Counted from the first letter of the stretch, positions 1 to 8,339 are shown. The stretch is 30,933 nt of DNA from Bacteroidota bacterium (GCA_006226555.1 SBGS01000239.1:1-30933); one strand, 5' to 3'. Notes: generated from the sequence alone by a model not told the origin. Program-made: numbers and translations.

Positions 1-1265
1 GCATCAACTTTTGGAAGCAACCCTTCCAAAACCTCATCCTCTTCATCATCCACGTCACTTTCCATGTATACTCGAAGAAATCCATCAAATTTGATAACCT
101 CTCCCTTTGCAAGAAAATCATTGTCCAAACCGCTTCCAGAAATCCTAATGGTCGTTCTTTCCAGCTCTGCATCTGACATTTGAGATGCGATAGCTCTTTT
201 CCAGATGAGATCATATAACCTCGATTCATCTCTGTCTTCATCAATTGTATGAACGGAGAAATCTGTAGGACGGATCGCTTCGTGAGCCTCCTGTGCACCG
301 GCACTTTTTGTGGTATACTTCCTAGTTTTTACGTACTCAGAGCCATAAGCACTTGAGATCTCAGCTTTAGCACCATTAATCGCCGTATCAGATAAGTTTA
401 CAGAGTCCGTTCTCATGTATGTAATCTTTCCTGATTCATACAATCTTTGGGCAACGCTCATAGTACGCGTAACGCTGAAGCCAAGTTTAAGACTTGCCTC
501 CTGTTGCAGGGTCGAAGTCGTAAATGGAGCTACTGGCTTTTTGGTTGCAGGCTTTGTCTGAACGTCCAAGACCGCAAATGATGAATATTGCGCTTTGGAC
601 ATGAAATCATTGACTTCATTTTCATTTTTCAACTGATGATCCAGCTCCGCCTTTATTTTACCTTTTGATGATGAGAAAATACCGTTGACACGATAAAAAT
701 CTTCAACCTTAAACGCTTCAATCTCTCTTTCTCTTTCTACTATCAACCTAACAGCAACAGACTGAACACGACCTGCAGAAAGACTCGGCCTAACTTTTCT
801 CCATAATACGGGCGATAGTTCAAACCCCACTAGCCTATCAAGTACACGTCTGGCTTGTTGTGCATCCACTAAATGACGATCAATTTCGCGCGGAGATTCG
901 ATCGCTTTTGTGATTGCAGATTTCGTGATCTCGTTAAAGGTAATTCTTCGTGTATCCTTTTTCTCAAGCCCAAGAGTTTCATACAAATGCCATGAAATCG
1001 CCTCTCCCTCACGGTCCTCATCGGTTGCTAGCCATACCGTATCAACTTCCTTCACCAATTTCTTAAGCTCACTTACAACCTGTTTCTTATCCGCCGAAAC
1101 AACGTAATCGGGTTTAAAATGGTTGTCCACATCGACCGCCACTCCTTTTTTAGCCAGATCTCTTACATGACCATAGCTGGATTTAACAACGAAATCCTTC
1201 CCTAAATACCCCTCTATGGTTTTGGCTTTGGCAGGTGACTCGACAATTACAAGATTTTTCGGCAT
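1..1265 (-). CDS. topA: DNA topoisomerase I (type IA), 3' part cut by window edge
   Basis: Relaxes negatively supercoiled DNA by single-strand passage through a 5'-phosphotyrosine intermediate; acts on the chromosome. I translated it from the minus strand: ATG at 1265-1263, open to base 1, giving about 421 residues of a protein usually 700-850 long. Seen: the TOPRIM start MPKNLVIVESPAKAKT with its catalytic Glu, the acidic TOPRIM triad region ATDEDREGEAISW, and the active-site motif ITYMRTDS with the catalytic Tyr at about residue 283. The C-terminal zinc-finger/ribbon region lies outside the window. It stands divergent from miaB with about 200 bases between. The reading frame is intact, and family identity is secure from the motifs. 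The start is supported by the typical MPKNLVIVESPAKAKTI N-terminus. Confidence 0.96.
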   Translation of the reverse strand, partial: MPKNLVIVESPAKAKTIEGYLGKDFVVKSSYGHVRDLAKKGVAVDVDNHFKPDYVVSADKKQVVSELKKLVKEVDTVWLATDEDREGEAISWHLYETLGLEKKDTRRITFNEITKSAITKAIESPREIDRHLVDAQQARRVLDRLVGFELSPVLWRKVRPSLSAGRVQSVAVRLIVEREREIEAFKVEDFYRVNGIFSSSKGKIKAELDHQLKNENEVNDFMSKAQYSSFAVLDVQTKPATKKPVAPFTTSTLQQEASLKLGFSVTRTMSVAQRLYESGKITYMRTDSVNLSDTAINGAKAEISSAYGSEYVKTRKYTTKSAGAQEAHEAIRPTDFSVHTIDEDRDESRLYDLIWKRAIASQMSDAELERTTIRISGSGLDNDFLAKGEVIKFDGFLRVYMESDVDDEEDEVLEGLLPKVD

Positions 1266-1293
1266 ATACAGTTCTTTGAGCTGGTTTGGATTG

Positions 1294-1324
1294 CAAAATA
1301 AGAGGATAAAACCCGAAAATTCAA
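1294..1324 (-). promoter_or_regulatory. Possible topA promoter
   Basis: On the minus strand TTGA (1324-1321), a spacer of about 20 bases, then TTATTTTG (1301-1294), one mismatch from the Bacteroidota -7 box TAnnTTTG. It leaves a leader of about 25 bases before the topA ATG. This is a pattern match only; the -7 box is imperfect. Confidence 0.35.
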
Positions 1325-1410
1325 CGTTTCAATTCATGAAAAAGTTACACTTATATATTTTAACCTATGGTTAAAGAATTTAAAATAATTAACAGAACTA
1401 ATACTGTCAT

Positions 1411-1442
1411 TTTGGCATGAAATCGAATATTTGTTACCTTTG
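1411..1442 (+). promoter_or_regulatory. Promoter of the miaB-secG operon
   Basis: TTTG at 1411-1414, a 20-base spacer, and a perfect TAccTTTG at 1435-1442 fit the Bacteroidota housekeeping promoter (TTTG-N19/20-TAnnTTTG). Transcription should start near 1446-1448. It lies inside the longest open frame of miaB, so it also decides the start codon of that gene. Confidence 0.7.
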
Positions 1443-1463
1443 CACGCTTACAGAACATACAAT

Positions 1464-2906
1464 ATGTTAGAGACGGGAATGAATAAAGTGATCGACGAAG
1501 GAAGACAAGGTGAAGCTACCTTGATAGAATCAGATCAAACAACTGGCGGAAAAAAGCTTTATATCGAAAGCTATGGATGCCAGATGAATTTTTCAGACAG
1601 TGAAGTAGTTGCTTCGATCATGACCAATGAGGGGTATACGACAACACGTAATGTGGATGAGGCGGACATTGTTCTTATCAATACTTGCTCCATTCGTGAT
1701 AATGCCGAACAACGGGTTAGAAATCGCTTGAGTGAATTTAAAAAGAGAAAAGAAGAACAACCGGAAATGGTTGTCGGTATTTTGGGCTGTATGGCCGAGC
1801 GATTAAAAAAATCCCTTCTTGAAGAAGAGAAATTAGTCGATCTTGTAGCTGGCCCGGATGCCTATAGAGATCTGCCGAATTTGATCGAAGATGTTGGAAG
1901 CGGACAAAAAGCTGTAAATGTTCTTCTCTCAAGAGATGAGACATACGCAGATATTTCTCCCGTTAGGATGGACAAAGGCGGTGTATCGGCTTTTGTTACG
2001 ATTATGCGCGGATGTGATAACATGTGTTCTTTCTGCGTAGTGCCTTTTACAAGAGGTCGAGAGAGATCAAGAGACCCTGAAACAATTGTAAAGGAATGTC
2101 AGGATCTTTTCGATGCCGGTTATCGAGAGGTAACTTTACTAGGTCAAAATGTTGATAGTTATCGCTGGAATTTAACATCGAAAGGCGAAGTAAAAGATGA
2201 AAGTCAACCTACGGTGAACTTTGCTCAGCTCATGGAAAAAGTTGCCTTGGTTTCACCAGATCTCAGAATCAGATTCTCTACATCTCATCCTAAAGACATG
2301 ACGGATGATGTATTGGAAATCATGGCCAAGTATGAGAACATTTGCAAATACATTCATTTACCGGTTCAATCCGGCAATACAGATGTGCTGGCTAGAATGA
2401 ATCGTGGATACAGTAGAGAGTGGTACTTGGAAAGAATAGACGCGATAAAACGCATCGTTCCTGATTGCGCGATCTCAACCGATATAATTACCGGATTCTG
2501 TGGAGAAACGGAGGAAGAACACCAAGACACATTATCACTGATGGATATTGTACATTATGACTTTGCGTACATGTTCAAATATTCTGAAAGGCCAAAAACG
2601 TTAGCTGAAAGACGATTTGAAGATGACGTACCTGAGGATGTGAAGACTCGCAGACTTACTGAGATCATCGATAAGCAAATGCAGCATTCTCTTGAGTCAC
2701 ATCAGAAACAAGTTGGAAAGGTTCAGAAAATACTTGTTGAAGGTCCATCGAAGAGAAATGAAGCAGAATGGTGTGGAAGGAATACACAAAATTCGATGGT
2801 TGTTTTTCCGAAAGGAAATGTTGGTAAAGGTCAATATGTTAATGTAAAAATCACAAGTTGCACAGCAGCCACACTGCTAGGCGAATTAGTGGAAGAAGAA
2901 CTATGA
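1464..2906 (+). CDS. miaB: tRNA-2-methylthio-N6-dimethylallyladenosine synthase MiaB
   Basis: Radical-SAM methylthiotransferase that converts i6A37 to ms2i6A37 in tRNAs reading UNN codons; cytoplasmic. With ATG 1464 it has 480 residues, normal for Bacteroidota. The N-terminal UPF0004 domain carries the three cluster-binding cysteines (about C39, C75, C109). The radical-SAM domain has CxxxCxxC in RGCDNMCSFC (C184, C188, C191), and a C-terminal TRAM domain follows (about 415-480). The frame extends back to a TTG at 1431, but the promoter's -7 box covers 1435-1442, so translation must begin later, at ATG 1464 or ATG 1479 (the latter preceded by a purine-rich GAGACGGGA). It is first in a five-gene operon, and its stop overlaps the next ATG as ATGA at 2903. 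Confidence 0.95.
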   Translation: MLETGMNKVIDEGRQGEATLIESDQTTGGKKLYIESYGCQMNFSDSEVVASIMTNEGYTTTRNVDEADIVLINTCSIRDNAEQRVRNRLSEFKKRKEEQPEMVVGILGCMAERLKKSLLEEEKLVDLVAGPDAYRDLPNLIEDVGSGQKAVNVLLSRDETYADISPVRMDKGGVSAFVTIMRGCDNMCSFCVVPFTRGRERSRDPETIVKECQDLFDAGYREVTLLGQNVDSYRWNLTSKGEVKDESQPTVNFAQLMEKVALVSPDLRIRFSTSHPKDMTDDVLEIMAKYENICKYIHLPVQSGNTDVLARMNRGYSREWYLERIDAIKRIVPDCAISTDIITGFCGETEEEHQDTLSLMDIVHYDFAYMFKYSERPKTLAERRFEDDVPEDVKTRRLTEIIDKQMQHSLESHQKQVGKVQKILVEGPSKRNEAEWCGRNTQNSMVVFPKGNVGKGQYVNVKITSCTAATLLGELVEEEL

Positions 2907-4141
2907 CGATACAGCAAGTAAAACAACGCTTTGGTATCATAGGTAATTCACCTGTCCTTAACCGCGCACTTGAAGTTGCGATGCAAGTAGCTCCAACGGA
3001 CATCTCTGTGCTTGTAACCGGAGAAAGCGGAACGGGAAAAGAAATAATTCCACAAGTAATACACCAATTGAGTCCTCGAAAGCATGGGGAGTATATTGCT
3101 GTTAACTGCGGTGCAATACCGGAAGGCACGATCGATTCAGAGCTCTTTGGTCATGAAAAAGGAGCTTTTACAGGTGCCAGTGGAAGCCGAAAAGGTTATT
3201 TTGAGGTAGCTGACGGAGGAACCATCTTCCTGGATGAAGTCGCTGAATTACCTATGCAAACGCAGGTTCGATTGCTCAGGGTTCTGGAAACCGGAGAATT
3301 TATACGTGTTGGATCTTCCAAGGTGATCAAGACGAATGTTAGAGTCGTTGCTGCTACAAATGAAAATATGTTTGAAGCGATTCGAAAAGGCAAATTCAGA
3401 GAGGACCTCTACTACCGTTTAAATACCGTTCCCATCGCTTTGCCGGCGTTACGCAATCGAAGAGAAGATATTCATTTGATCTTCAGGAAATTCGCAAACG
3501 ACTTTGCTGAGAAGTACAGAATGCCGGTCATAAAACTTACCGATGATGCGGTTGAAGCACTCAATCGGTACAGTTGGCCAGGTAACGTGAGGCAGTTAAA
3601 GAATCTGGTTGAACAACTTTCCGTAATCGAGACCGCCAGAGAGATAGATTCAGATATATTAATGAATTACATCCCGCAGGAATACTCGGGCGCCCCTGCT
3701 GTTGTCAACAAGGAAAGTTCGGAAAGCATCAACGAACGAGAGATCATGTACAAGTTTCTATTCGACATGAAAAAGGACTTGAACGAATTGAAAAAACTAG
3801 TAGTTGAATTGATCGCGAAGGATGGAAAACTTGACCTGAGTGCAGATCAAACCAGTTTGGTCAACAAATACTTTGAAGAGATCCACGCTGAAGAACCATC
3901 CGCGAAATTGATTGAAGCACCTCGTGTTAATAGCGAACCTTTTCAATTTATTGAGCCTTCAGATGACGATAAGTATGAGACTCACGAAGAAGTGGAAGAA
4001 TCATTGTCCTTAGAAGAGCGTGAAAAAGAGTTGATCAAAAAAGCGCTTGAAAAGCACAAGGGTAAAAGAAAATACGCTGCAAGTGAACTTGGTATAAGTG
4101 AACGCACATTATACAGAAAAATTAAAGAATACGACCTGTGA
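2903..4141 (+). CDS. Sigma-54 interaction-domain transcriptional activator without receiver domain
   Basis: Bacterial enhancer-binding protein that uses ATP to remodel sigma-54 RNA polymerase. In 412 residues it holds a AAA+ domain almost from the N-terminus: Walker A GESGTGKE (40-47), the sigma-54 contact loop GAFTGA (87-92), Walker B GGTIFLDE (105-112), and an R-finger/sensor region RRED. A charged linker (about 260-365) and a Fis-type helix-turn-helix (about 370-412, ending ASELGISERTLYRKIKEYDL) follow. There is no receiver, GAF or PAS domain, so how it is controlled is not visible; by family logic, abundance or a partner protein could do it. The start at ATG 2903 overlaps the miaB stop; an upstream in-frame start at 2858 would lie inside miaB and is less likely. 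It is coupled to lptE by a GTGA overlap. Target genes are unknown. Confidence 0.93.
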   Translation: MTIQQVKQRFGIIGNSPVLNRALEVAMQVAPTDISVLVTGESGTGKEIIPQVIHQLSPRKHGEYIAVNCGAIPEGTIDSELFGHEKGAFTGASGSRKGYFEVADGGTIFLDEVAELPMQTQVRLLRVLETGEFIRVGSSKVIKTNVRVVAATNENMFEAIRKGKFREDLYYRLNTVPIALPALRNRREDIHLIFRKFANDFAEKYRMPVIKLTDDAVEALNRYSWPGNVRQLKNLVEQLSVIETAREIDSDILMNYIPQEYSGAPAVVNKESSESINEREIMYKFLFDMKKDLNELKKLVVELIAKDGKLDLSADQTSLVNKYFEEIHAEEPSAKLIEAPRVNSEPFQFIEPSDDDKYETHEEVEESLSLEEREKELIKKALEKHKGKRKYAASELGISERTLYRKIKEYDL

Positions 4142-4656
4142 TACGTGCTTCCTATAAAGCCCTGTTGATTCTGTTGATCTTCACTCTTGGAAGCTGCTGG
4201 CCTACAAGTGTATCATTCATAGATGGCAGTATGCCGGAGGAATGGAAATCATTTCATCTGAATGTATTAGAGAATAATGCCGGAAACACTCCGTTGAGTT
4301 ATCCTTTGGACCTCGCAGAGGCTATTCGCAGTGGAATACAGAACAACACCAAACTGCAACTAAACGATTCTGCAGAAAATGCAGAGATCGATATTGACGG
4401 TGTTATCAAAAGTTATAGTATAACTCCCGTGGCACTTCAAGAAGGAGACAACGCGGCTAAAAACCGACTTACAGTTTCGGCTGATTTCACTTTTTACATC
4501 AAGGCTCCAGAAGAGGATGAAATGCGATTATCCACTTCTCGTTTTATCGATTATGATGCCAATACGGATCTTTCGACAGTAGAGAATGAACTGCTGCAGG
4601 AAGTTACGGATCAGATCGTGCAGGACATTATCAATAAACTTAGATCAAATTGGTAA
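4138..4656 (+). CDS. lptE: LptE-like outer-membrane lipoprotein (LPS assembly)
   Basis: Likely the plug lipoprotein that partners LptD in inserting LPS into the outer membrane. 172 residues. It begins with GTG at 4138 inside the overlapping GTGA. The signal peptide is MIRASYKALLILLIFTLGSC, with lipobox LGSC placing the acylated Cys at about 20. After it come the Bacteroidota LptE features: an early VSFIDGSMPEE segment, an IDIDGVIKSYSITPVA strand in mid-protein, an NRLTVSADFTF strand, and a C-terminal TDQIVQDIINKLRSNW helix. It sits between a sigma-54 activator and an acidic TPR protein. Identification rests on the overall pattern and on gene order, which is common in this phylum; divergence from E. 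coli LptE is large. Confidence 0.85.
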   Translation: MIRASYKALLILLIFTLGSCWPTSVSFIDGSMPEEWKSFHLNVLENNAGNTPLSYPLDLAEAIRSGIQNNTKLQLNDSAENAEIDIDGVIKSYSITPVALQEGDNAAKNRLTVSADFTFYIKAPEEDEMRLSTSRFIDYDANTDLSTVENELLQEVTDQIVQDIINKLRSNW

Positions 4657-5864
4657 TGTTGAACCTGGAAAGAATAGGATTTTTAATTGCTGATCCCTCG
4701 CAGATCAATAGTTCGGACATGATTGGATTACGTGATCTAGCGGACAAGTACTCCTACTCATCGATCTTCTCCCTTCTATACCTATACGGACTTAAACAAT
4801 CCGGTAGTGTTCAGTTTGAGGAAGAATTAAAAAAGCATTCTTATCGAATTTCGGATAGAACAAACTTGTATCATCTTCTAAACAATTCCACTCCAACTTT
4901 ATCGGAGGATCTCGAGCTCATCTCACCTCCTGATGAAGAAGAAATAAATGAACCGATCCCTTTAATTAATAGTGAAGAGAGCATTCCTTCTGAAGAAGTT
5001 GATACTTCCGAAAAAAATATTTTTGAAGACTCAACAACTGAAGAGAAAACGTCCGGTCCTATTACTGATGATCCCGACGATGAAGATGATGAAAGCGATG
5101 TCATTGCAGACCAGGACAACGAAGAGCATGAATTAGATGACAAAGAGCCATTCAATAAAGCTGAAAATAAAGAAGAGCTTGAACCATATTTTGATTATGA
5201 ATTCAGCATCGAGGAATTAGATGGCCTCGAATTCGTAAGAATTGAGAAGGAGGTTGATGAGGAGCTTGAGGAAGCAAAAGGTATTGTTCATACAGATGCA
5301 GTTCCGGAAGAAGAAACAACAGAGGTTGAACCTATTGACCAAATTGATCCTCTCGAAGAAAACATTCAACACCACATTATTAGTGCGGGATATCATCTGG
5401 AGTCATTAACACCTGAAGAGGAAGAAGAACTTGAAGCCAAAGAACGAGAAAAAACAACTGAACCTTCTGTTGAATCAGATATCAAGGACAACACACATGA
5501 ACCTGCAAACTTTTTGTCGTGGTTAAAAGCCGATAAAAACTATGTCTCCAAACCACTACAGGACCCTAATTTATCACAGGGAAATGTAAGTGCATTTTCA
5601 GAATTCAACCCTCTGGATGAATTGACGGGAGAGGTAAAAAGACCAAGAAAAGAATTTTTCTCACCTACTAAAAAAGCAAAGGAAAGCTTAGACGAATCAC
5701 AGCTTCCAGTAAGTGAAACTCTGGCAAAGATCTATGTACTTCAGGGCAATTATCCAAGAGCAATTCAAGTTTATGAGCAGTTGATGTTGAAATTTCCGGA
5801 AAAAAAGGTTTTCTTTGCAAACTCTATAGCTCAGATTAAAGAAAAATTAAATACAATCGAATGA
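4656..5864 (+). CDS. Acidic protein with a C-terminal TPR motif
   Basis: 402 residues, no signal peptide or membrane span, so probably cytoplasmic. The N-terminal ~85 residues form a compact, Leu/Ser-rich region (LERIGFLIADPSQ...). The centre (about 90-285) is dominated by Glu and Asp and is probably disordered. The last ~55 residues read as one or two TPR helices (ETLAKIYVLQGNYPRAIQVY, then a FPEKKVFFANSIAQI helix). Start: ATG 4656 shares one base with the lptE stop (TAATG), and an in-frame TTG two codons earlier is rejected. The next gene, secG, overlaps as ATGA. Function is not recognised. The location between LptE and SecG and the TPR end suggest a protein-interaction role in the envelope biogenesis operon, but that is inference. 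Confidence 0.85.
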   Translation: MLNLERIGFLIADPSQINSSDMIGLRDLADKYSYSSIFSLLYLYGLKQSGSVQFEEELKKHSYRISDRTNLYHLLNNSTPTLSEDLELISPPDEEEINEPIPLINSEESIPSEEVDTSEKNIFEDSTTEEKTSGPITDDPDDEDDESDVIADQDNEEHELDDKEPFNKAENKEELEPYFDYEFSIEELDGLEFVRIEKEVDEELEEAKGIVHTDAVPEEETTEVEPIDQIDPLEENIQHHIISAGYHLESLTPEEEEELEAKEREKTTEPSVESDIKDNTHEPANFLSWLKADKNYVSKPLQDPNLSQGNVSAFSEFNPLDELTGEVKRPRKEFFSPTKKAKESLDESQLPVSETLAKIYVLQGNYPRAIQVYEQLMLKFPEKKVFFANSIAQIKEKLNTIE

Positions 5865-6151
5865 TAACAATAGTATCTTCAATCATCATTTTAGCGAGTA
5901 TCCTTTTGGTACTTGTTGTTTATGTTCAAAATCCTAAAGGTGGAGGGTTAAGCACGGATTTCGGTGCGGCACACCAGCTTGGAGGTGTTCAGAAAACGAA
6001 TGATTTCATCGACAAGGCAACTTGGTCTCTTGCAGTTGTAATTGCTGGTTTAAGTATCTTCCTTACGATCTCTATGAAGAGTCCGGAAGCAGAAACAGTG
6101 CAACCGGAGACTACTGAGCAACCAGCTCAGCAAGAAGGACAACAAGGTTAA
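5861..6151 (+). CDS. secG: Preprotein translocase subunit SecG
   Basis: Small inner-membrane subunit of the SecYEG channel that helps SecA-driven export. 96 residues with two membrane spans (about 2-22 and 53-72). Between them lies the family loop with QNPKGGGLSTDFG and a conserved AHQLGGVQ stretch. The C-terminal ~20 residues are Gln/Glu/Pro-rich, cytoplasmic or periplasmic tail. ATG 5861 overlaps the preceding stop. It is last in the operon and followed 20 bases later by a strong hairpin terminator. Confidence 0.94.
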   Translation: MITIVSSIIILASILLVLVVYVQNPKGGGLSTDFGAAHQLGGVQKTNDFIDKATWSLAVVIAGLSIFLTISMKSPEAETVQPETTEQPAQQEGQQG

Positions 6152-6170
6152 TACCATCATATAGCATTGT

Positions 6171-6208
6171 AAAAATGTCAGGATGTCAGTATCCTGACAT
6201 TTTTTTTT
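6171..6208 (+). terminator. Rho-independent terminator of the miaB-secG operon
   Basis: Perfect 14-bp stem AAAAATGTCAGGAT (6171-6184) with ATCCTGACATTTTT (6191-6204), 6-base loop, then T-run to 6208. The flanking A and T runs also allow it to work in reverse, although no minus-strand gene ends here. Confidence 0.9.
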
Positions 6209-6222
6209 GCATGAAAATGAAA

Positions 6223-6255
6223 TTTTGACCCGAATTTACCCTTGGCATAGATTTC
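6223..6255 (+). promoter_or_regulatory. Probable groES-groEL promoter
   Basis: TTTTG at 6223-6227, 20-base spacer, TAgaTTTC at 6248-6255 (last base off the TAnnTTTG consensus). A leader of about 35 bases would follow before groES. No CIRCE inverted repeat (the HrcA operator) is seen between the terminator and the start codon. Confidence 0.5.
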
Positions 6256-6294
6256 GATTGTTGCGGGCAAACACTAAAAAAATAACATTAAGAT

Positions 6295-6570
6295 ATGGGA
6301 GTAAATTTCAAACCTTTGGCTGATCGTGTTCTGATCGAACCGGCGCCAGCAGAACAAACAACAGCAAGCGGAATTATCATTCCTGATTCGGCAAAAGAAA
6401 AGCCTTTAAAAGGAAAGATCGTTGCAGTGGGATCGGGAAAAAAAGACGAACCATTAACGGTAAAAGTGGGTAATGAAGTTCTCTACGGTCAATACTCTGG
6501 TACAGAGATCAAAGTTGACGGAACGAATTATCTCATCATGCGTGAATCAGATATTTACGGAATATTTTAA
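6295..6570 (+). CDS. groES: Co-chaperonin GroES (Hsp10)
   Basis: Heptameric lid that caps GroEL and drives substrate folding. 91 residues, slightly shorter than E. coli GroES (97). Seen: the N-terminal FKPLADRVLIEP strand, the mobile loop PAPAEQTTASGIIIPDSAKEK (about 17-37, interrupted here only for listing) that contacts GroEL, and the C-terminal strand TNYLIMRESDIYGIF. The start ATG 6295 is preceded by an A-rich leader; groEL follows after 18 bases. Regulated together with groEL, probably as heat-shock genes, but no known heat-shock operator is visible. Confidence 0.97.
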   Translation: MGVNFKPLADRVLIEPAPAEQTTASGIIIPDSAKEKPLKGKIVAVGSGKKDEPLTVKVGNEVLYGQYSGTEIKVDGTNYLIMRESDIYGIF

Positions 6571-6588
6571 TGACAAAACGAACAGAAA

Positions 6589-8223
6589 ATGGCAAAGACA
6601 ATAGTATTTGACGTAGAAGCAAGAGAAAAACTGAAAAACGGTGTTGATGCACTTGCGAACGCAGTTAAAGTAACATTGGGGCCTAAAGGTCGTAATGTTG
6701 TTATCGGAAAAAAATTCGGAGCACCCCATGTAACTAAAGATGGTGTTTCCGTGGCGAAAGAGGTTGAGCTAAAGGATCCAATTGAGGACATGGGAGCTCA
6801 AATGGTAAAAGAAGTTGCCTCTAAAACAGCTGATATCGCAGGGGATGGTACGACAACTGCTACGGTTCTTGCTCAGGCAATCATTACTGCAGGACTTAAA
6901 AATGTTGCAGCTGGAGCTAATCCAATGGATCTAAAGCGCGGTATCGATAAAGGAGTGCTCGCTATCGTTGGAGAATTGAAAAAACTTTCAAAAGAAGTAG
7001 GTTCAGACAATGACAAGATCAAACAGATCGCAACGATATCCGCTAACAATGACGAGACAATTGGTACCTTGATCGCTGAAGCGATGAAAGTGGTAGGAAA
7101 TGATGGGGTGATCACTGTTGAAGAAGCAAAAGGAACTGAAACTGAAGTAAAAACAGTGGAAGGAATGCAATTCGATAGAGGTTACTTATCTCCATACTTC
7201 GTTACGAATACGGAGAAAATGATCACCGAAATGGATAATCCATTCATTCTGATCTATGATAAGAAGATCTCTAATATGAAAGAACTTCTTCCTGTATTGG
7301 AACCAGTAGCTCAATCTGGAAAACCTCTTTTGATCATTGCTGAGGATGTTGATGGAGAAGCGCTTGCTACTCTTGTGGTGAATAGAATTCGTGGATCATT
7401 GAAGATCGCCGCTGTGAAAGCACCAGGATTCGGAGATCGCAGAAAAGCAATGCTTGAAGATATCGCTATCCTTACAGGTGGTACCGTGATCTCTGAAGAG
7501 CGAGGTATGACGCTTGAGAATGCTTCAATGGATTTCCTCGGAACTGCAGAGAAAGTAGAGATCGACAAGGATAACACGACTATCGTAAATGGAGCAGGTA
7601 GAAAAGAGGATATTCAAGCCCGCATCACACAAATCAAAGCTCAGATCGAATCTTCGACATCCGACTATGATAAGGAAAAAATGCAGGAAAGACTTGCTAA
7701 ACTGGCAGGTGGAGTTGCAGTTCTTTACGTTGGAGCTCCTACAGAAGTTGAAATGAAGGAGAAAAAAGATCGTGTTGACGATGCTTTGGCTGCTACTCGC
7801 GCTGCCGTTGAAGAAGGAATCGTACCTGGAGGTGGTGTTGCCTTGATCCGTTGTTTGGATGTATTGGATAATCTAGACGGCGATAACGATGATGAAACGA
7901 CTGGTATTGCTATCGTTAAGCGTGCCGTTGAAGAGCCATTGCGTCAGATCATTGCAAACGCAGGAGGCGAAGGCGCTGTAATCGTTCAGAAGGTTAAAGA
8001 AGGAAAAGATGACTTCGGATACAATGCACGTACCGAGACATACGAAAACTTGTACAAAGCCGGTGTCATCGATCCTACTAAAGTAACCCGCACAGCAATC
8101 GAAAACGCAGCATCAATCGCATCAATGCTTCTTACAACGGAGTGTGTGATCGTAGATGAACCTGTGGAAGAGAATGCTGCAATGGCAGGTGGTATGCCTG
8201 GTGGTATGCCCGGAATGATGTAA
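6589..8223 (+). CDS. groEL: Chaperonin GroEL (Hsp60)
   Basis: Tetradecameric ATP-driven folding chamber, partner of GroES. 544 residues, usual length. Seen: the N-terminal VKVTLGPKGRNVV motif, the ATP-site segment DGTTTATVLAQAI, apical-domain helices, the hinge GGGVALIRC, and the C-terminal tail ending AMAGGMPGGMPGMM, the Gly-Met repeat of the cavity floor. Codon use is clean and the frame intact. It is the second gene of the groES-groEL operon and is followed by two hairpins. Confidence 0.98.
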   Translation: MAKTIVFDVEAREKLKNGVDALANAVKVTLGPKGRNVVIGKKFGAPHVTKDGVSVAKEVELKDPIEDMGAQMVKEVASKTADIAGDGTTTATVLAQAIITAGLKNVAAGANPMDLKRGIDKGVLAIVGELKKLSKEVGSDNDKIKQIATISANNDETIGTLIAEAMKVVGNDGVITVEEAKGTETEVKTVEGMQFDRGYLSPYFVTNTEKMITEMDNPFILIYDKKISNMKELLPVLEPVAQSGKPLLIIAEDVDGEALATLVVNRIRGSLKIAAVKAPGFGDRRKAMLEDIAILTGGTVISEERGMTLENASMDFLGTAEKVEIDKDNTTIVNGAGRKEDIQARITQIKAQIESSTSDYDKEKMQERLAKLAGGVAVLYVGAPTEVEMKEKKDRVDDALAATRAAVEEGIVPGGGVALIRCLDVLDNLDGDNDDETTGIAIVKRAVEEPLRQIIANAGGEGAVIVQKVKEGKDDFGYNARTETYENLYKAGVIDPTKVTRTAIENAASIASMLLTTECVIVDEPVEENAAMAGGMPGGMPGMM

Positions 8224-8235
8224 ATTTAGCATCAC

Positions 8236-8265
8236 AAGGAGACAGCTCTTGCTGTCCTCCTTTTC
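8236..8265 (+). terminator. Terminator after groEL (proximal)
   Basis: AAGGAGACAGC (8236-8246), loop TCTT, GCTGTCCTCCTT with one bulged base, followed by a short TTTT. The T-run is short, so it may be leaky. Confidence 0.6.
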
Positions 8266-8312
8266 CGATTTCATTTTCCTGCCTATGCAGATAAATGAAA
8301 CGACTATATATG

Positions 8313-8339
8313 AAGCTCCCTGTTTAGGGAGCTTTTTTT
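8313..8339 (+). terminator. Terminator after groEL (distal)
   Basis: Perfect 9-bp stem AAGCTCCCT (8313-8321) / AGGGAGCTT (8326-8334), 4-base loop, seven T from 8333. The left flank is not A-rich enough for it to end the opposing channel gene, whose stop codon it touches at 8338-8340. Confidence 0.8.

Noticed and set aside
1411..1430. TTTGGCAT upstream of miaB considered as a sigma-54 -24 element
   Set aside because: No GC pair follows at the required 10-base spacing; the same bases fit the -33 element of the TAnnTTTG promoter.
4871..5155. 94-residue Ser-rich frame opposite the acidic TPR gene
   Set aside because: A shadow of Glu/Asp codons read in reverse; no promoter or start context.
6209..6294. 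CIRCE/HrcA operator or sigma-54 promoter (TTGGCAT...TTGC) upstream of groES
   Set aside because: No TTAGCACTC-N9-GAGTGCTAA repeat is present, and the GG to GC distance is 17 bases instead of 10.
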